64,000 nucleotides of DNA from Ehretia macrophylla. Its lineage: Eukaryota > Streptophyta > Magnoliopsida > Boraginales > Ehretiaceae. Numbering within the stretch: position 1 is the first letter of the stretch; every line of letters starts with the position of its first letter. Below are positions 59,361 to 64,000 of the stretch, piece after piece. A program made the position numbers and the translations under genes. Where the stretch lies: positions 67,314,263 to 67,378,262 of the forward strand of contig CM075773.1 of NCBI GenBank assembly GCA_037974665.1. Direction: 5' to 3'. Under the pieces are notes generated by a model. The model had not been told where the DNA came from, did not search any database, and worked only from the letters and a program-made list of their open reading frames with translations.

Positions 59361-59815
59361 AGTAAGGCATGTCATATTCCTATTGAGCTAGAACATAAAG
59401 TGTATTGGGCAATCAAACAATTAAATTTTGATCTTGATAAAACTGGTCTTCAAAGAAAACTTCAACTCAGTGAGTTGGAAGAAATCCGTATTGATGCTTA
59501 TGACTGTGCCAAGTCATATAAAAATAGAATGAAGAGAGTGCATGATCGGTACATCTTTAGAAAGTCCTTTGAACTTGGTCAAAAAAGTCTTGCTTTATAA
59601 TTCTCGTTTGCATTTATTTTCAGGAAAATTGAGATCTAGGTGGTCTGGTCCATATAATCTGCGTACTGTCTATGCTCATGGTGCTATTGAAATTCAAAAT
59701 CCTCAAAATTATAATATATTTAAAGTTAATGGGCAATGATTAAAATCATTTTAAGAATTTACGAACCTAGAGATCGAAGAGGTCTTGTTAGATGATCCTG
59801 TTTATCAGGATTAAA
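59361..59815 (+). pseudogene. Athila-type gypsy integrase C-terminus
   Basis: Reads SKACHIPIELEHKVYWAIKQLN from about 59361, then RKLQLSELEEIRIDAYD and [19 protein letters not shown] frameshift near 59585 is followed by [29 protein letters not shown] and IFKVNGQ to a stop at 59737, with LDDPVYQD near 59795. These are the characteristic closing phrases of Athila pol. All pol upstream of this is absent; the segment abuts the copia LTR remnant. Confidence 0.88.
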
Positions 59816-62041
59816 GTACTCTATGTGAAAAATTATATTTTTCCAACTTGAGGTTGAATATCCACTAGGTTATAGTGGGATTTACCATTTTCTCAAAAAT
59901 GGATTATCCTGAGTAATGAAATTTTTGGGGTTAACTAGGATGGATACTATAAAAATAAAACCATTGGCCGAAAGTGTAATGCTTAGCTTTCCCTCCTAAG
60001 TATGGGAGACTTACCGGGGTTTGAGTACGTTGGTGGTTTGAAATTAATGGCCTATCATCCGCATATTTTGTTTTAATGTACTTGACACTATTTCTGAAGT
60101 TCACAAGATTTGTCTTACTGGCTGACATTATATGGATCCAAGTATTTGCATTCTATCTTTTTCTATTTTTGTTTTAGCTAGTTTATTATTTTTAGTTTAT
60201 TATTTTTATTGTTTCATAGAGTCGGCTTTAGTATCTCCTGGAGTTCGGAGCCTTTGTATAGGGATATAAATAGGGTGGTCGGCCAACTAAAAAAATATAA
60301 AAATGGGAAAAGTTTAAAAAAAGTACTTTATTATTGTTGTTTACTGCTGCTTTGCTTTCTCTTGTTTCCTTGTCCTTCACTGAATAGTTACATATTTAAA
60401 GCATTACTTTCCTTTTCCCTATCAAGTGCTTTAGGTATGTCCTCGTAGGATTTTATTTTTCTTAACTAACTGTTCTCATGGTTTCATTATTATTTTATAC
60501 TCTCATTCATCTTTGCATAAATTTGAGAATTTATTTTTAAATATTGAGGACAATGTTTGGTTTTGATTGGGGGGTAGGGAGTCACATTTTTCAATTATTG
60601 TTTTTTTTTTCTCCATTCCATTTTCCTTCCCATAGCTTAAGTTGTATGTCAAGTTAATTAGCCACTTTTTTTAAAAGAATTTTACTATCATCATACTCAG
60701 CTCCTTGCACATTCATATAGCTGCACAATTACTACTTTTTGTTAAAAGATTGAATGATGAGATTACCTTGAAGATAATATGTGAAAACTATTTAAACCCT
60801 TGTGAGTCTTGAGCCAGTCATTTGTTGCAAAGAGTTACTTTCTTGGCCATCTAATTATTTTTCTTTTTTGGAAGAACATGTTATATCGTTGAATAGTCTC
60901 ATTATTATTTCATTTATTTGCCTAAACTTCTTTATGTCACACTTGAGGTGAAATCATGAAATTTGGGTAAGCCATGTAGATCCTTAAGAGATGACAGTTA
61001 AGCCTTATTTCTTATCTTGAGCCGCAAAATAATATTATTTTTTCTTTTTCTCAAAGTGTTTCAATAAGGAAGTGAATCTATTAATTCAGCATAGATGGAA
61101 GAGGTAGTGAGTTTAGAAACCTGGTTGATGAGCTTAAATTAGCCAGTTGCATTAACTACTCGTGTTACTAGTGATTTTATCTTCTTGGAGTAGGTTGGCT
61201 TATGTGAGATGTTTCAAATCTTTAATGAAGTTTTTCTTGGTTGAAGAAAAATACAGTGATAGAAGGGGTAATTTGCAAAATGAAAAAAAGAAGAAAATAC
61301 AAAAAAAAAAAAATACAAGAAAGAGAGAAAAATTAAAAATGGAAAAAATGATGATTGATGGAGTTGTGATAGATGCAAAAGTTATGATCTATAATAAGAA
61401 AAGTAGAAAAAGAGCATTGAACCGAAAAACTAAAAGTAATGTACTGAGTACTCTTGAAACACTTTCAACATTCAACACTTCGTCTTAACCCTTATATATA
61501 TATGATTTTTACCTACGTTGCGTCCTAGAAAAGTCCTTACTTGATCTTAGGGGTTAAATGGCAATGTTGGTTGTATATGATTGATCTAAAAGGGTGATAT
61601 GAAGTATTTTTGGTATCCTTTCATGAGACTACTATATTCTCTTCATTAAGTGTTCCTTCGTACATGCTTATATGTGAGATTCTTAATTGTTTAAATTACT
61701 CCACCCACATATACTAGTTGAGAGTATTATACCTTATCTTTTGAGTGTTGTTCTTTGTTGAGTGATTATATCAGTGAGAGTTGAGTTGACATGTATTCTC
61801 TGAAGGGAAACTTGAGTCATGATATATGGAGATGAAAAGTCTACATTGTGTCGGCTAAAACCTTCAAACATGCTGAGTTGACGATTTGAGAAGTATCTGT
61901 AACAATTATAGTTTTTTGCTTAGTGTATTGACTTGAGTTGAGGTTAAGGGAACAAAAAAAAAAATCATTTCATATTTGTTTATGTGATAATCTTTTACAT
62001 CGCTTCAATTGCTAGGGACTAGCAATACGCTGATTGGGGGT
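59816..62041 (+). other. Athila 3' internal region without a recognisable env-like ORF, ending in a PPT
   Basis: About 2.2 kb with no supported coding sequence where Athila elements often carry an env-like ORF. TATTGAGGACAATGTTTGG plus GATTGGGGGGTAGGG lies at about 60539-60582, resembling the sequence that follows pol in this lineage. Poly(T) and poly(A) tracts occur near 60600 and 61285-61335. CTGATTGGGGGT at 62030-62041 is the PPT directly before the LTR. Confidence 0.6.
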
Positions 62042-63465
62042 TGTCACATAAGTCAGAGTTTTTATATTTTTATATTTAAATTAGACTTTATTGCACCCAA
62101 TTTGAGCGTAATTAATAAATATTAAGTGCATTAATTTATTTATAATTCATTTGAGACTTTTTCACATATTTCAGGGCTAAAAAATTATTCATACGTAAAA
62201 AAAAAAAAAATAAATATGAGGATTACGTGGACATACAAATTAATAGAAAAATAATTATGTTGCAGAGTTGCTGTTTGACTGGAAGTAGGAAACTTACAAG
62301 CCAAATAAAAGAGTGAGAAAAAAAAAGAAGTTTTAATCGTCTTGATCTTGTGATTGAAAGAAAAAAAAAACCAAAGCTTTTCTGTCGACTGGTCAAGTCC
62401 TATTTGGACTTGGAAACCAAAACAATAAGAAAATATATAATGGGCCAAGGCGGTTTGATTAATAAGTTGATGCCTATATAAGGCATCAGAAGCAAAGCAA
62501 CAGGGGCACGGCAACAAGAAGCAGCGGCTTAGGATAGGTTTTTTATTTTGTTTTCTGCAACGATTTTTAGTAGAAGATGGTGGAGTTTCTTTGCGCTTAA
62601 ATTTCTGTAACGTTATTCTTCTTTTTAATTTAATTCATTAAATTATATTTAATTTTTAAATATATTATTTTAGTTTCGTTAGTGTGTTAGCCTAAATTTT
62701 CTTAACTAAAGCGACGATGAAGCCTTGTTAATTTTAATAAATACTATATTTATGATTTAATTTTTCCCCATATTTTGTTCATTTATATTTAATATTTATT
62801 CCTTTATCACTTGTTGAGATAATTTTTTAGATGTGTTTAATAATATTTTTCTCATGCTTTGAATAATTCTTGATAATTGAGAGTTTTGATTTTAATGCAC
62901 AATATTAATTGTGATTTCTAGTTGAGATATAACTAATGATTTGAATACTTTGTTAACGTAATAATAAACATACTTTTAGATTCATTAACTTAGAGCTTGA
63001 AAGATGACATCTTTCATGGTAACGATACTAGACTGCTAGATTATCATGTAGTAAAATTTAAAAAAAATTAATGATCAAATATAGTTGACCTTAAGATTAG
63101 CAAAATGGATTACGAACCTTAGTCTTTTACAATTTCTAGTTTCTTTTAATTATTCTATTCTGGAAGTTTAGTTTGGTTACTTACTTTGCAATATTTTTTA
63201 ATTTTAGTCTATTTTAGTTTATTTCATTCAATTTAATAATTATTTTCATTCTAGAATTTATTTATTAGTTCTTTAGATTTATTGTCTATCTTTTATTGTT
63301 TTATTTTCATTCTAGTATCAATCTCTCCAACTAGATTAGAAAATCTAAATCTTAGTCTAAAACTTGACCTTCACTAAACAAGCCCTTGAGGGATCAACCT
63401 CATATTTGTCTTAACTATATCTATGTACAGTTCGTGTACTTGCGAGTAAGTTAAAACATACAACA
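62042..63465 (+). mobile_element. 3' LTR of the Athila-type element
   Basis: Starts TGTCACATAAG after the PPT. Contains TATA box TATATAAGG at about 62473-62481, then a leader and an AT-rich tail, and ends after CCCTTGAGGGATCAACC and GTGTACTTGCGAGTAAG, phrases common near the 3' ends of Athila/Tat LTRs. The end is placed between 63458 and 63465 (AACA or CAACA); with no 5' LTR it cannot be fixed. Confidence 0.65.
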
Positions 63466-63712
63466 AAAATAATATTTATCCTTAAAATAGATTTATGAAA
63501 ATGATTTAAGAAGCATTAACCTTTAGTATAATATTTTTGGGGATGAATAACACAAAGCAAGGGTATGATATTTATATTTATATGTATATCAAACATATAA
63601 AATTTCTATTTAAATCTACTTTTTATAAAGAGTTGAAAAACTATGTCATTTTAGTGTTAAGCACAATAAGTATTAAGGTGGCACCAAATTTGACCATTAA
63701 TTTTAAATAGAA
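63466..63712. other. Unassigned AT-rich spacer
   Basis: No open frame or repeat recognised between the Athila LTR and the Helitron-like terminus. Confidence 0.4.
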
Positions 63713-64000
63713 CTAGTTTTATACCTGTGCGATGCACGAGTGTCGCACTAGTGTAATGTAAATACTCTAAAAATATGAAATATAAAATCGATTCATTCAA
63801 TTTTTTAATCACATTATTGAGAAATTACACAATATAGCTACTTTCTATATCATTTCAAAAGTATAAATAAACAAATAGGAAATAAATATAAACACCTATT
63901 TTTTTAAAAATGGAATCGTAATCACTATTTTACGTAGATCAGATGTTTGAAAAGATACATGAATATATCTTCTTCACATCATCTCCTCCTAGTTTGACAT
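63713..64000 (-). mobile_element. Probable Helitron 3' terminus (minus strand), body running off the right edge
   Basis: On the minus strand the sequence ends CTCGTGCATCGCACAGG-TATAAAA-CTAG followed by T. A GTGC-ATC-GCAC hairpin about 7-8 bp before a CTAG terminus next to a T matches plant Helitron 3' ends (hairpin, then CTRR, inserted in A/T). The outer stem has mismatches. The 5' TC end would lie beyond base 64000, and no Rep/helicase coding is in view. Confidence 0.55.

Noticed and set aside
61162..61488. Lys-rich 108-codon frame
   Set aside because: It arises from A-rich low complexity in the Athila 3' region and carries no domain.

Overview
This window is plant nuclear intergenic DNA, most likely from a eudicot. 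It is AT-rich and built almost entirely of LTR retrotransposons inserted into one another, plus one endogenous pararetrovirus fragment (Caulimoviridae), one CACTA-type MITE and a probable Helitron end. I recognise no cellular host gene, tRNA or rRNA. Nearly every coding stretch is retroviral-type gag/pol broken by stops and frameshifts.

Layout. (1) 1-4342: a minus-strand Ty3/gypsy (Tekay/Del-like) element without recognisable pol; its 3' LTR runs off the left edge. (2) 4343-4669: the 3' end of another gypsy LTR, plus strand. (3) 4670-23446: a 5'-truncated Tat-lineage (Retand-like) gypsy element with RT, RNase H, a second (archaeal-type) RNase H, integrase, a 3' tandem-repeat region, and a large antisense gene (8808-11358) with its own upstream TATA box. 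The antisense leader is split by a copia solo LTR (11420-22680, TSD GTACC). That LTR is itself split by a full-length copia element in the opposite orientation (11795-21193, TSD TATTC). (4) 23753-24107: a 355-bp CACTA MITE with TSD TTA. (5) 24812-about 26995: the minus-strand 3' tail (RNase H plus LTR) of another copia element. (6) 27291-27870 and 43859-about 48460: one minus-strand pararetrovirus fragment (coat-protein region, protease, RT, RNase H, C-terminal region) split by a 16-kb Tekay-like element (27871-43858, TSD CTATT). The Tekay element carries two gypsy solo LTRs, one in its RT (32466-36910) and one in its 3' LTR (40340-42748, TSD AAGTG). (7) About 48461-59360: a minus-strand copia LTR remnant split by a complete SIRE/Maximus-type copia element (49616-59208, TSD GATGA) that has an extra gene in the env position. 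(8) About 59361-63460: the 3' part of an Athila-type gypsy element (integrase C-terminus, non-coding spacer, PPT, LTR). (9) About 63713 to the end: a probable Helitron 3' terminus on the minus strand.

The insertions give a readable relative chronology: hosts (Tat, pararetrovirus, old copia LTR) are older than the elements inside them, and those are older than the solo LTRs inside the Tekay element. The two most biologically interesting genes are passengers of retrotransposons. One is the antisense ORF of the Tat element, resembling the N-terminal domain of 'putative gypsy-type transposon' proteins. The other is the sense ORF downstream of pol in the SIRE element, resembling the 'putative plant transposon protein' domain. 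All family assignments come from reading translated motifs; no database search was run.
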